From NCBI RefSeq assembly GCF_049257235.1, contig NZ_JBMMUF010000012.1, forward strand, positions 21,045 through 85,044: a stretch of 64,000 nt of DNA. Direction: 5' to 3'. Shown here in pieces: positions 16,570 to 25,759 of this stretch. Numbering within the stretch: position 1 is the stretch's first letter; each line of letters begins with the position of its first letter. Under the pieces are notes generated by a model, which was not told the origin of the DNA, made no database searches, and worked only from the letters and a program-made list of their open reading frames with translations. Source of the DNA: Pseudoalteromonas sp049257235 (GTDB taxonomy: Bacteria; Pseudomonadota; Gammaproteobacteria; Enterobacterales; Alteromonadaceae). A program made the translations under genes and the position numbers.

Positions 16570-18351
16570 ATGCAGCCAACAATGAAGATAAAAAAAATAG
16601 CACTTGTCAGTGCGCTTGCTCTGGGGTTAAGTGCCTGTGCGTCTACTGCGCTCAATGATGCTTCTGCCGATGTTGATGCCTCCTTTGAAAAGGTGGCAGA
16701 GCAAATAGTGGCATATCGAGACAGCATCAATCCCTACAAAAACGAAGTGGATGGCTACCTACTCCCCAACTTAACGCCCGAGTTTCTAAAGGCGCAATAT
16801 GAGCAGCGCATGGCGCTGCTTGGCAAGTTAGATGCAATCGATGTAAGCGCGCTTAGTGATGAAAACCAAATTAACCTCAATATTATCCGTGCCCAAGTAC
16901 AAAACCAGGTTGATGAATATCTGTATAACGCGCATTACATGCCTCTGACTTCTGAATACGGCTTCCATTCATCGCTGTCATTTATGGTGCAACGAGGAGA
17001 TTACAGCTCAAAAGAGGGGTTTGAGACCTATTTAGAGCGCTTAAGCCAAGTGCCTCGATTCTTTGAGCAAAATATTTATTGGATGAATAAAGGGCTTGAA
17101 ACTGGGCTGACACAACCAAAAGCAGTACTTGAAGGATATGAAGAGTCGATAGCGGCGTACCTTGTAAAAGAGGCTACTGAGTCTGAGTTTTACGCACCGT
17201 TTAAAAATAATACCGCCGGAGTCAGTGACGAGGAGTTTGCAAAGTTGCAGCGCCAAGCACAACAGGTGATTGCACAGCAGGTGATCCCCGCGTATCAAGG
17301 CTATTACGACTTTTTTGTAAATACCTACAAGGCAGGGGCGCGTGAGTCAATTGGTATCTCGGCAGTACCTAATGGCGAAGCGTTTTACGCTAACCGCGCT
17401 AAGCATTACACCACCACAGACATGACGCCAAAAGAGATCCATGAACTTGGCCTGCAAGAGGTTAAACGCATCCGTGGTGAAATGCAGGCGATTATCGATG
17501 AGCTTGGCTTTGAGGGTAGTTTCGCTGACTTTGTTGAATTCCTGCGCACTGACCCGCAATTTTACGCAAAAACACCCCAAGAGCTAATTAAAGAAGCGTC
17601 TTACATTGCTAAGAAAATGGATGCGCAGCTGCCGAAACTATTCAAGCTACTGCCGCGTAAACCTTATGGTGTTGAGCCTGTACCTGCGAGTATTGCGCCC
17701 AAATACACCACTGGCCGCTACTCTGGAGCTAGTCGTGATGATGAAGCTGGCTTTTACTGGGTGAACACCTATGCACTAGATAAACGACCGCTTTATGTAC
17801 TCGAAGCGCTCACATTGCATGAAGCAGTGCCCGGTCATCACCTCCAAATTGCGCTTAATGCGGAGCTTGATTATCTGCCAAGCTATCGTCGCAATGCGTA
17901 TTTATCAGCGTTCGGTGAAGGTTGGGGCTTGTACAGCGAATATCTGGGTATTGAAGCGGGCTTCTATCAAGACCCATACAGTGATTTTGGTCGCTTAACG
18001 TATGAAATGTGGCGTGCGGCGCGTTTGGTTGTTGATACGGGGATGCATATGTTCGGATGGACTCGCCAGCAGGCGCTTGATTTCATGAGTTCGAATACCG
18101 CGCTATCGCTACACAACGTGAAGACCGAGACAGATCGCTACATTTCATGGCCCGCACAAGCACTGTCGTACAAAATTGGTGAGCTAACAATAAAACGTTT
18201 GCGCGCTAAAGCTGAAAAAGCCTTGGGTCACGACTTTGATGTGCGCGAGTTTCACTATCAAGTGTTGCGTCATGGTTCTATTCCACTTAATGTACTAGAA
18301 CAACAGATAGATCAATACATTGCTAACGAGCTAGCCAAGAAAAAAAGCTAG
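16570..18351 (+). CDS. DUF885 family lipoprotein, predicted zinc metallopeptidase
   Basis: A 593-residue envelope protein. The N-terminus is a lipoprotein signal (lipobox LSAC, Cys near 23). The conserved DUF885 core carries LTLHEAVPGHH (His417-Glu418 and His423-His424) and downstream AFGEGWGLYSEYLG, where a Glu would complete a gluzincin-like zinc site. DUF885 proteins are annotated as metallopeptidase-like; the true substrate is not known, and peptide or amide hydrolysis is an inference from the motif. The gene stands alone, with a putative promoter upstream and a hairpin terminator just after. A second ATG four codons in (MKIKK) is also possible. Confidence 0.9.
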   Translation: MQPTMKIKKIALVSALALGLSACASTALNDASADVDASFEKVAEQIVAYRDSINPYKNEVDGYLLPNLTPEFLKAQYEQRMALLGKLDAIDVSALSDENQINLNIIRAQVQNQVDEYLYNAHYMPLTSEYGFHSSLSFMVQRGDYSSKEGFETYLERLSQVPRFFEQNIYWMNKGLETGLTQPKAVLEGYEESIAAYLVKEATESEFYAPFKNNTAGVSDEEFAKLQRQAQQVIAQQVIPAYQGYYDFFVNTYKAGARESIGISAVPNGEAFYANRAKHYTTTDMTPKEIHELGLQEVKRIRGEMQAIIDELGFEGSFADFVEFLRTDPQFYAKTPQELIKEASYIAKKMDAQLPKLFKLLPRKPYGVEPVPASIAPKYTTGRYSGASRDDEAGFYWVNTYALDKRPLYVLEALTLHEAVPGHHLQIALNAELDYLPSYRRNAYLSAFGEGWGLYSEYLGIEAGFYQDPYSDFGRLTYEMWRAARLVVDTGMHMFGWTRQQALDFMSSNTALSLHNVKTETDRYISWPAQALSYKIGELTIKRLRAKAEKALGHDFDVREFHYQVLRHGSIPLNVLEQQIDQYIANELAKKKS

Positions 18352-18372
18352 CGCAAATGTAAAAACTAAGTT

Positions 18373-18390
18373 GGGCGCTGATGCGCCCTT
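18373..18390 (+). terminator. Hairpin terminator after DUF885 gene
   Basis: A 6-bp stem GGGCGC/GCGCCC with loop TGAT, followed by the short T-rich tail TTCGTATTT. It lies 22 bases after the stop codon. The T-run is weak, so read-through into the channel gene is possible. Confidence 0.55.
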
Positions 18391-18413
18391 CGTATTTGAG
18401 GTAAAGGCACATT

Positions 18414-19472
18414 ATGCCGATAGTGATAAAGCGCATCCTACTGAGTATTCGCAGCCATATCGATCAGCTTAGTTGGCTGGCCGTTGTCGTTGCAGTGCTT
18501 GCGCACATGGGAGTGACGTGGTTGCTGCTGGCGCTCGCTGGCGAGCAGGCTCTGTTATCTCCTAACACCTTCTTTTACTATTACGTAGTAACAACATCGA
18601 CCGTGGGATATGGCGATTTAAGCCCATCGTCCGATCTGGGTCGCCTGCTGGTGGCCTTGGTGCAAATCCCCTTCGGTTTAGCCCTATTCGGTATGTTGCT
18701 CGGTAAAGCAGGACAAACAATTACACAAATAATAAGGCGTACTATGACAGGTGAAAAAGACGTACCGCATTTTGCCAATCACATCATTATGTTTGGTTGG
18801 CACCCTGTGCGCACCCGTAAAATGGTGCGCTACATTTTGGCTGATAAAAAACGTGTGCGCAGGGAGATTGTGCTCGCAGTCACCGATGAAATTGAGCATC
18901 CATTCTTCTCTGAGCCGGATGTGAGTTTTGTCAGACTTTCGAGCTACACCGATGAAGAGCAGTTACAGCGCGTTGGTATTGGCAGTGCTGATCGCGTTAT
19001 CGTGGAAGGCGCTGATGATAATCAAAGCTTCACCACTGCGTTAAAGATCAGCAAGTTGGTCAAAGAGTCGGCCCATATTTGCGCGTACTTCGATGATGAA
19101 AGTAAAGCACACATGCTTTCAGAGCATTGTGCCAATGTGGAATGTAGCTCCAACCGTACCGCGGAAGTGTTAGTTCGCTCAATGGAAGACCCGGGTGCAA
19201 GTCGCGTACAACAAGAGATTATGTCGAGCCTTCACGGCGACACTCATTTCTCCATGGCGATACCCAAAGATGTCGAACAGTTTACGTTCGCGGATATTTT
19301 TGAGGTATTTAAACGCCAGTATGACGCCACTATTTTGGGCATTGCACACAATCGAAGTGCCCTTGATATGGACTTAAATCCGCCGCTGGATTACGCCATT
19401 CAAGGTGGTGACATAATTCACTATATCGCCCCAGAACGTGTATTAGCCTCAGAGGTTAAGTGGCCAAAATAA
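18414..19472 (+). CDS. Two-TM potassium channel with RCK domain
   Basis: A 352-residue ion channel: a first membrane helix (about 18-42), pore helix and selectivity filter TVGYGD at residues 63-68, a second helix (about 75-100), then a cytoplasmic RCK/TrkA-N domain (from about 122, HIIMFGWHPVRTRK) and a shorter C-terminal RCK lobe. The canonical GxGxxG nucleotide motif is replaced by FGWHPV, so the ligand may differ from NAD or ATP. The family gates K+ flux in response to ligands bound by the RCK. GAGGTAAAG lies upstream of the ATG. It is a single gene after a weak terminator. Confidence 0.93.
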   Translation: MPIVIKRILLSIRSHIDQLSWLAVVVAVLAHMGVTWLLLALAGEQALLSPNTFFYYYVVTTSTVGYGDLSPSSDLGRLLVALVQIPFGLALFGMLLGKAGQTITQIIRRTMTGEKDVPHFANHIIMFGWHPVRTRKMVRYILADKKRVRREIVLAVTDEIEHPFFSEPDVSFVRLSSYTDEEQLQRVGIGSADRVIVEGADDNQSFTTALKISKLVKESAHICAYFDDESKAHMLSEHCANVECSSNRTAEVLVRSMEDPGASRVQQEIMSSLHGDTHFSMAIPKDVEQFTFADIFEVFKRQYDATILGIAHNRSALDMDLNPPLDYAIQGGDIIHYIAPERVLASEVKWPK

Positions 19473-19772
19473 AACCTTAACTAATCCCGCATTAGCCAAC
19501 CCAGAGCTTGGGTGGCTGATGTTGGGGGCGCCTTCTATTCCTGCAGCACTACCTATTTTCATGTTCTTTTGTACTTTGCGTACAGCACAAATCAAAAAGC
19601 AAATTAAATTCAAAATATAGAGTCGCTAGTCGATTTTATGCTTTTAAATCGGATTTTTAGGTGCTAAAGGAATAAATTAGTCAAAACTTTTATTTTCTCC
19701 CCCTTGTGTGTAAGTGCCAATAGTGTATTTTGTCTACAAAACAGGACACATTTATCACTACATGAGGATGTT
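19473..19772 (+). other. Intergenic region upstream of the sulfhydrylase gene
   Basis: 300 bases without a gene. It holds an imperfect hairpin (AGCC-ACCCA/TGGGT-GGCT) just after the channel gene, a candidate promoter TTGTGT (19704-19709) - 16 bases - TATTTT (19726-19731), and a small palindrome TTTTG-TCTA-CAAAA (19728-19741) overlapping the -10. No MetJ box or SAM riboswitch was recognised. Confidence 0.4.
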
Positions 19773-21044
19773 ATGAAATTAGAATCCATTGCACTGCATC
19801 ACGGTTACATTGCCGATAAACCAACTCGCGCAGCCGCTGTGCCGATTTATCAAACTACATCATTTACGTTTGATGATACGCAGCATGGTGCGGACTTGTT
19901 CGATTTGAAAGTGCCGGGCAACATCTACACTCGAATCATGAACCCCACCACAGATGTACTTGAGCAGCGCGTTGCGGCCCTTGAAGGAGGAATTGGTGCG
20001 TTGGCAGTGGCGTCAGGGATGGCGGCTATCACCTATGCGCTTCAGGCTATTTGTGAAGCGGGTGACAATATTGTTAGTACCAGCCAACTATACGGTGGCA
20101 CCTATAACTTGTTCGCCCATACTCTGCCAAAGCAAGGCGTGAACGTAAAAATGGTGGCATTCGATGACTTCGAGGGGTTTGATGCGGCGATTGACGACAA
20201 CACCAAAGCCGTGTTTTGCGAGTCAATAGGAAATCCCGCTGGGAATATTGTCGATATTGCCCGTTTAGCTGAGCTTGCTCACAAGCATGGTGTGCCTTTA
20301 ATTGTTGATAATACGGTGGCAACGCCATTCTTATGTCGCCCGTTTGAGTTTGGTGCCGATATTGTGGTGCATTCACTCACGAAATACATGGGCGGGCATG
20401 GCACCAGTATTGGTGGTGCAATTGTTGACTCTGGTAACTTTGATTGGGCGGCGAATAAAGCGCGCTTTGCAGTGATGAATGAGCCCGACCCCTCTTATCA
20501 TGGTGTGGTGTATACCGAAGCACTCGGCACTGCGGCCTATATTGGTCGCTGCCGTGTAGTGCCGCTGCGTAATACTGGCGCTGCGATATCACCACAGAAT
20601 TCCTTTAATATTCTCCAAGGTATTGAAACACTGGGATTGCGAATGGAACGTCATTGCGACAATGCACAAAAGCTCGCCGAGTATCTGCAAGGTCACGATA
20701 AAGTATCATGGGTAAACTATGCGGGCTTGAGTGACAGTCCTTATCGCGCTAACGCCGAAAAAATAACAGGCGGTAAAGCGTCAGGGATCCTGAGTTTTGG
20801 TGTGAAAGGCGGGGCGCAAGCTGGTGCTAAATTCATTGATGCTCTGCAAATGATTTTACGCTTGGTTAATATTGGCGACGCCAAGTCTTTAGCGTGCCAT
20901 CCAGCGTCAACAACACATCGACAGTTAAACGATGAAGAGCTTGCTTCTGCGGGGGTTAGTGCCGATTTAGTACGTATTTCAGTGGGTATCGAGAACATTG
21001 ACGACATTATTGCCGATGTAAGCCAAGCACTTGATCAGGTATAG
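19773..21044 (+). CDS. O-acetylhomoserine sulfhydrylase (MetY-type, PLP-dependent)
   Basis: A 423-residue PLP enzyme of the Cys/Met metabolism family. It likely converts O-acetylhomoserine and sulfide to homocysteine, the direct-sulfhydrylation route to methionine. Motifs: AAAVPIYQTTSFTFDD, YTRIMNPTTDVLEQR, GIGALAVASGMAAI and the PLP lysine K204 in HSLTKYMGGHGTS. The C-terminal half has SLACHPASTTH and RISVGIENIDDI. The frame is open to 19704, but the ATG at 19773 gives the conserved MKLESIALHHGY start and has GAGGA upstream. Related cystathionine enzymes share the fold; the AAAVPIY and MNPTTD pattern favours the sulfhydrylase. Confidence 0.9.
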   Translation: MKLESIALHHGYIADKPTRAAAVPIYQTTSFTFDDTQHGADLFDLKVPGNIYTRIMNPTTDVLEQRVAALEGGIGALAVASGMAAITYALQAICEAGDNIVSTSQLYGGTYNLFAHTLPKQGVNVKMVAFDDFEGFDAAIDDNTKAVFCESIGNPAGNIVDIARLAELAHKHGVPLIVDNTVATPFLCRPFEFGADIVVHSLTKYMGGHGTSIGGAIVDSGNFDWAANKARFAVMNEPDPSYHGVVYTEALGTAAYIGRCRVVPLRNTGAAISPQNSFNILQGIETLGLRMERHCDNAQKLAEYLQGHDKVSWVNYAGLSDSPYRANAEKITGGKASGILSFGVKGGAQAGAKFIDALQMILRLVNIGDAKSLACHPASTTHRQLNDEELASAGVSADLVRISVGIENIDDIIADVSQALDQV

Positions 21045-21096
21045 CAAGCTAATACATTTAGACAACTTCCAAGCCACCAATTAAGGTAGTCTTTTA

Positions 21097-21138
21097 TACA
21101 CAAATTCCTGCTCAGTAATTAGTGGGGATTTGTGTGTA
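21097..21138. repeat. Inverted repeat downstream of the sulfhydrylase gene
   Basis: The arms TACACAAAT (21097-21105) and ATTTGTGTGTA (21128-21138) could pair around a 22-base loop. No T-run follows. It may be a weak terminator or the border of the adjacent accessory island. Confidence 0.4.
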
Positions 21139-21191
21139 ACAGGTAGGCTGCGAGTGTAGGTTTTATATTTTGAGATCTCCATTGTCTCGAG

Positions 21192-21842
21192 CTAAATCAC
21201 AGGATTAGCCAATAATTCAGTGACGGACTGATTTTGATTCATCCACTTACTAGTTTTATCACAGCGCCACTCAAGAGACTTAATAATTAACGGGTAGACA
21301 TCTGCTAAAGTTGTATTATTAAAAACTGGTTCGTGATGACCACATCTGTTCCTAAATTTTCTTATTATGTAGCAGGCATCCTTTAACTCTTTTCTAATTT
21401 CCTTTGCTGTCAAAGAGTCTGGTGCATTTGAAAATGTTTGTGCAATATACGGCTTCCAAATACGCCCGTCATGCCTGCTGGTTAACATGTTTTCAAACCA
21501 TACAAATTTGATTTCTGGTAGCAGCTTGCCAACACCCTGATAGTTACCGTTCAAGGCTGAAAGTAAAGTCCTTTTATCTAAGCCATTTAAAGAGTTTTGA
21601 AAAACTGAATTAGTAGGCCAATCCTGACCGTATCGAATGCTTATAGCGTCAGATATGGCATTTCGAATCGCCACTTCATAAATATGCAAAGGAAAGAAGA
21701 ATCGGCTTGAAAGTTCTGCATTCCATTCATAAAGTTTCAGTGCCAATAAATTGCAATTGTCGCCAGTTGCAGAGATAACCGCTTGGCGGTATGTGGAAAA
21801 TCGATTGATAGAAAGAGTATGTTCTATTGCTGTATATGGCAT
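21192..21842 (-). CDS. Abi-like HEPN-domain protein
   Basis: A 216-residue protein resembling the Abi-like (abortive infection) family. Conserved blocks are YEWNAELSSRFFFPLHIYEVAIRNAI in the first half and KFRNRCGHHEPVFNNTT near residues 162-178. The latter contains the HEPN ribonuclease signature R-x4-H (Arg164, His169), so RNA cleavage during phage stress is a reasonable inference, not shown. The frame is open to 21884, but the ATG at 21842 has AGGAG 7 bases upstream. It lies directly downstream of a decayed integrase gene on the same strand and has no visible antitoxin partner. This marks a small acquired defence-type insertion between conserved housekeeping genes. Confidence 0.75.
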   Translation of the reverse strand: MPYTAIEHTLSINRFSTYRQAVISATGDNCNLLALKLYEWNAELSSRFFFPLHIYEVAIRNAISDAISIRYGQDWPTNSVFQNSLNGLDKRTLLSALNGNYQGVGKLLPEIKFVWFENMLTSRHDGRIWKPYIAQTFSNAPDSLTAKEIRKELKDACYIIRKFRNRCGHHEPVFNNTTLADVYPLIIKSLEWRCDKTSKWMNQNQSVTELLANPVI

Positions 21843-21953
21843 TCGTTCTCCTTTGAGTAATATTGACGAGCGCGTCATTTTCATCTAGTATTGATCTTGA
21901 GCGCTTTGGATATCCCTGCATATGCAGCCCACCAAAGACATACGATATACGAG

Positions 21954-21979
21954 AAAAACCATGCATTTGCGTGGTTTTT
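21954..21979 (-). terminator. Terminator of the integrase remnant
   Basis: An 11-bp stem AAAAACCATGC/GCGTGGTTTTT (one wobble pair) with loop ATTT and a T-run in both directions. It lies 2 bases after the integrase stop codon (minus strand). A perfect palindrome CTGCATATGCAG lies just beyond (21916-21927). Confidence 0.75.
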
Positions 21980-21980
21980 T

Positions 21981-22646
21981 TCATTCTAAAGCAATAATTT
22001 TCGAATTACGAGAAAAGCCCACTGCCACCTTAGCAGAAGGGTGAGTCGCTTCATAAACCTCAGATAACTTTTTACGACTAACATGCGTGTAAAGTTGTGT
22101 AGTGAGGATACTGGCATGGCCTAGCATTTCTTGGATGTGAAGAAGAGCAGCGCCGTTATCTAACATTGTAATTGCTGTGTTATGGCGGTAAAGGTGGCAC
22201 GCGCCAGTACGATCAAACCCCGCTAGTTTCACATACTGAGATGCCAAATCAGACAACTTACCTGGCACATAGCGATTGCCATTGTTAGCCAAGATCCGAT
22301 GAAGGTAAACATTGGGCGAATCTTACCAATGTAGAAAGCTAACCACGCACATCCTCGCAAACTGACTCGCACCAACCTTTCCTTTGCGAAGAACGCCAAC
22401 CAGCTTGCTGTTGAAATCAATGTCATCAATATTCAGTTTAACCAATTCACCTCGCCTGATGCCCGTAGCAAAAAATGTTTCAAGAATAGCGCGATCACGA
22501 AAACCTTTAATCCCGAACATCAGTGGCTGTTTTAAAATAGTTTCTATTTCTTCTGTCGTATAGAGCGACTTAGGAATCTGCTCATTCTTTGAAGGGAGTT
22601 CGATATTTTCAAGCGTATTTGTTGGTAGCAGTTTTTTGATGTGCAT
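21981..22646 (-). pseudogene. Tyrosine recombinase/integrase, frameshifted and lacking its N-terminal part
   Basis: The catalytic domain is spread over three frames. Frame 1 (22646 to about 22383) has TTEEIETILKQP, ATGIRRGELVKLNIDDID and VLRKGK. A second frame carries CAWLAFYIGKIRP (about 22383-22327). The third (about 22327-21981) has VYLHRILANNGNRY, HLYRHNTAITML and QEMLGHASILTTQLYTHVS. All catalytic residues (Arg, Lys, His-x2-Arg, His, Tyr) survive, but two single-base shifts break the frame, and an in-frame stop upstream of the first ATG removes the SAM-like N-terminal DNA-binding domain. The long C-terminal YTHVSRKKLSEVYEATHPSA is typical of recombinases carried on mobile elements. It is probably a relic of the integration that brought the HEPN gene. 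Confidence 0.85.
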
Positions 22647-22696
22647 GACCTTTACGCAATGCTTTGCCTATAAATGAGATAGCAAACTAAGGTGAC

Positions 22697-22722
22697 AAAA
22701 AGCGAGTTGAGACTCGCTTTTT
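22697..22722. terminator. Bidirectional terminator between speE and the integrase remnant
   Basis: The perfect stem AAAAAGCGAGT/ACTCGCTTTTT with loop TGAG lies 15 bases past the speE stop codon on the minus strand. It terminates speE and insulates the island. Confidence 0.9.
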
Positions 22723-22736
22723 ATGTCATGTGGTGT

Positions 22737-23597
22737 TTATTTTTCACCTGCAAATGCGCGTGCCATAAATGGCGGCTCGCACAGTGCACCTTGGTGAATG
22801 CCTGGTGTGTAATATTCAGTTTGTAAGGCGATAGGATCACACGCACGGAAACCGTCGAAGCCCATGCCTTTGCGCGCTAGCGTTACTGACCACAAACCCG
22901 AAGGGTAGATTGGCTGTGGGAAAGGGAGGGTTTGCAGCGCACCAAAACCGACTTGCTTCATCGCGCCACGCATTTCTAATAGCAGCGGCATGTGCATCAG
23001 AGGGCTTTCGCTTTGTTGTACTAACACACCGCCAGGACGCAATGCTTTCAAGCAGCTCTCGTAGAATGCATGGTTAAATAAACCTTCACCTGGGCCAACA
23101 GGGTCTGTGCCATCAACAATCACCACGTCGATAGACTCAGGCGCTGCTTCACGCATGTATTTGATGCCATCATCAAATAACAGCGTTGCACGCGGATCTT
23201 CGTTTGAGCTGCATAGCTCAGGGAAGTATTTAAGCGACATTTCAGTCACTACTTGGTCAATATCGATTTGTGTGACTGACTCTACGCTGTCGTGCTTTAG
23301 CACCTCACGTAACGTGCCGCAGTCACCACCACCGATAATCACCACGTTTTTTGGATTTGGGTGACTAAACAGTGCAGGGTGGGCGATCATTTCATGGTAG
23401 AAGAAGTTTTCGCGGGTACTCACCATGGTGCAACCGTCAATGATCATAAGGTTGCCAAAGTCAGTCGTTTCATACATGGCTACATGCTGAAATGGAGACT
23501 GTTTTTCTTCCAGTAATTTGTTGATACGCAGTGAGAATGCACTGCCATCACGGTCACTGATTTCTGTAAACCAGTGGTTTTTATCTAAACTTGTCAT
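22737..23597 (-). CDS. speE: Spermidine synthase (polyamine aminopropyltransferase)
   Basis: A 286-residue enzyme that transfers the aminopropyl group of decarboxylated SAM to putrescine. Motifs: SPFQHVAMYETTDFGNLMIIDG, ENFFYHEMIAHP, IIGGGDCGTLREVLKHD (usually GGGDGG, here Cys at the fifth position), IDIDQVVTEMSLKYFP and the active-site VDGTDPVGPGEGLF. It is divergent from speA across 159 bases; together they cover arginine to agmatine and putrescine to spermidine, though the enzymes in between are not in this window. The start MTSLDKNHWFTE is typical. Confidence 0.96.
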   Translation of the reverse strand: MTSLDKNHWFTEISDRDGSAFSLRINKLLEEKQSPFQHVAMYETTDFGNLMIIDGCTMVSTRENFFYHEMIAHPALFSHPNPKNVVIIGGGDCGTLREVLKHDSVESVTQIDIDQVVTEMSLKYFPELCSSNEDPRATLLFDDGIKYMREAAPESIDVVIVDGTDPVGPGEGLFNHAFYESCLKALRPGGVLVQQSESPLMHMPLLLEMRGAMKQVGFGALQTLPFPQPIYPSGLWSVTLARKGMGFDGFRACDPIALQTEYYTPGIHQGALCEPPFMARAFAGEK

Positions 23598-23756
23598 GAG
23601 TTAAATAATCGCCAGTTGTTGAGAAGCGCAATTTTGCCAGTGAGCAACCCAATGCTCAATCAAATTTTAGCGCCATTTATATGATTTTCTATTCGCTAGT
23701 CGTATTAAGAGGTATTAAAATAGCGGCAAAACACAGGTTATTTTTGAGAGTACATT

Positions 23757-25661
23757 ATGCAAAAGGGTTCCCAGGTGGTCCACCCAACCGGTTACCAAGG
23801 CGCGCAGGCTGTCTATAACGTCAGTCATTGGAGTGACGGTTACTTTGATATTAACGAACGCGGTGAGTTGGTTGCGTATCCAGATGGCGACAACTCAAAA
23901 GACGGTTTAGCGTTAAATACCTTGGTTGAGCGTTTTAAAGAGCAAGGGCTTACATTACCAGTATTGGTGCGCTTTACTGACATTTTGCAACACCGCGCGA
24001 CGCGCTTGATTGCTGCTTTTTCACAAGCAAAGCAAAGCAAAGAATACCGTGGTGAGTATACCTGTGTGTATCCAATTAAAGTGAACCAACAGCGTTCAGT
24101 GGTGAACAAGTTACTGGCTCATGATAGTGGCCAAGTGGGTCTTGAAGCTGGCTCTAAACCTGAGCTAATGGCAATTCTTGGTTTGGCGCAAAAAGACATC
24201 ACTATCGTCTGTAATGGCTACAAAGACAGTGAGTTTATGCGTCTTGCCTTGATTGGTCAGGCAACGGGTCACAAGGTCAATATTGTGATTGAAAAGCTCT
24301 CAGAGTTAGACGCTTTGCTTAAAGAAATGGAAGCGATGAACCTCGAAGCGCCGATTGGTATTCGTATCCGTTTGAATTCAGTCGGTAAGGGAAAATGGCA
24401 AAATACCGGTGGTGAGCGTGGTAAGTTTGGCTTAACAGCCTCGCAAGTGTTGAGTGCTGTCGACAAGCTGAAAACGCACAACAAACTACACTTGCTGGAG
24501 CTGGTGCACTTCCATATCGGCTCACAGATCGCCAATATTCGTGATATTCACCGCGCCCTCACAGAATGTGCGCGTCATTATGCTCAATTGTTCAAAATGG
24601 GCGTACCACTGAAAACGGTCGATGTCGGTGGTGGCCTTGGTGTCGATTACGAAGGCTCAGGCTCGCGCAGTAGTTGTTCTATGAACTACACCGTCGAAGA
24701 ATATGCGCGTAACGTGGTCTCTGCATTTGCAGAAGTCAGCGACAGCAATGATATTCCTCATCCGGCTATCATTACGGAATCTGGACGCGCATTAACAGCA
24801 CATCATGCAGTGCTTATCACCGATGTTATCGATGTTGAGCGGGCGCCGAATAATCCAGTCACACTTGCCGCTGATGCAGACTTACCAAAAGTAGTTATGG
24901 AGATGCACCAAACTTGCCACAGCGTGAATCCGCGTATGGCACTAGAGAGCTATCACGATGCCATGCATCTGTTTAGTGAAGCCCATAGTCAATATGTATT
25001 GGGTCTGTTAGATATCGAGCAGTGGGCTTTGGTAGAGCAATTGTATTTTGCTACATTGCACCGAGTACGTGGCTGTTTGAGTGAATCTGCTCGCGCCCAC
25101 CGTGAAGTCATTGACGAGCTCAATGAAAAGCTGGCTGATAAGCTCTTTGTTAACTTTTCACTGTTCCAGTCGTTACCAGATGTATGGGGTATTGGTCAGT
25201 TATTCCCTGTAGTGCCTATTGAGAATCTCGATAAGCCACTTGTTCAGCGCGTTATCATTCAAGACATCACCTGTGACTCTGATGGTCAAATTCGCGAGTA
25301 TGTAGATGGTGCTGGAGTGGAATCGAGTTTACCCATTCCGCGTTATGAGTTTGGTCAGCAATACCACCTGGCCATGTTCATGGTTGGTGCATACCAAGAA
25401 ATCCTTGGCGACTTACATAACTTGTTTGGTGATACGGACTCAGTGCATGTAGAAATGCGTGGTGGTGAGTATGCACTTACAAACAAGATAAAGGGTGATA
25501 GTGTTGAAGATGTACTCAAGTTTGTACATTATGACAGCAACGCATTGGCGGCGAGTTTTGAGCAGCGTATTAGCGCTATGAGCGCGACTGATGACGCTAA
25601 GCAACAATACTTGCAGGAGCTCAAGCACGGCCTCGAAGGCTACACCTATTTCGAAGATTAA
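23757..25661 (+). CDS. speA: Biosynthetic arginine decarboxylase
   Basis: A 634-residue PLP enzyme converting arginine to agmatine, the first step of the arginine route to putrescine. Length and motifs match SpeA: YNVSHWSDGYFDIN at the N-terminus, YPIKVNQQ with the PLP lysine (K108), HFHIGSQI, VDVGGGLGVDYEG, SESGRALTAHHA (as ITESGRALTAHHA) and the C-terminal ITCDSDGQIREYVD with the substrate-binding Cys-Asp. GAGAG precedes the ATG weakly. It is divergent from speE and is followed by two hairpins. The divergent arrangement suggests shared control, but no operator was recognised. Confidence 0.97.
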   Translation: MQKGSQVVHPTGYQGAQAVYNVSHWSDGYFDINERGELVAYPDGDNSKDGLALNTLVERFKEQGLTLPVLVRFTDILQHRATRLIAAFSQAKQSKEYRGEYTCVYPIKVNQQRSVVNKLLAHDSGQVGLEAGSKPELMAILGLAQKDITIVCNGYKDSEFMRLALIGQATGHKVNIVIEKLSELDALLKEMEAMNLEAPIGIRIRLNSVGKGKWQNTGGERGKFGLTASQVLSAVDKLKTHNKLHLLELVHFHIGSQIANIRDIHRALTECARHYAQLFKMGVPLKTVDVGGGLGVDYEGSGSRSSCSMNYTVEEYARNVVSAFAEVSDSNDIPHPAIITESGRALTAHHAVLITDVIDVERAPNNPVTLAADADLPKVVMEMHQTCHSVNPRMALESYHDAMHLFSEAHSQYVLGLLDIEQWALVEQLYFATLHRVRGCLSESARAHREVIDELNEKLADKLFVNFSLFQSLPDVWGIGQLFPVVPIENLDKPLVQRVIIQDITCDSDGQIREYVDGAGVESSLPIPRYEFGQQYHLAMFMVGAYQEILGDLHNLFGDTDSVHVEMRGGEYALTNKIKGDSVEDVLKFVHYDSNALAASFEQRISAMSATDDAKQQYLQELKHGLEGYTYFED

Positions 25662-25668
25662 TCATAGA

Positions 25669-25698
25669 TGTGGGCGTTATGCCCACACATCGGTTTTC
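25669..25698 (+). terminator. Terminator after speA
   Basis: The stem TGTGGGC/GCCCACA with loop GTTAT, followed by ATCGGTTTTC. It starts 7 bases after the speA stop codon. Confidence 0.65.
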
Positions 25699-25711
25699 TC
25701 ATCGTCAAAAA

Positions 25712-25738
25712 AAGCGCTATCATTGGCGCTTGTTTTTT
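25712..25738 (+). terminator. Second hairpin with T-run before the acyltransferase operon
   Basis: The stem AAGCGC/GCGCTT with an 8-base loop, followed by GTTTTTT. With the hairpin at 25669 it makes a double terminator after speA. It lies just upstream of the next gene's ribosome-binding site and could also act in its leader. Confidence 0.55.
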
Positions 25739-25759
25739 ACCCCACATAGGAAATGAGTT

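Noticed and set aside
19728..19741. Palindrome TTTTG-TCTA-CAAAA as a defined operator
   Set aside because: Arms of five A/T-rich bases are expected by chance; noted only inside the intergenic entry.
22229..22429. Separate small gene on the minus strand
   Set aside because: Its middle part (AWLAFYIGKIRP) is the missing piece of the frameshifted integrase, not an independent protein.
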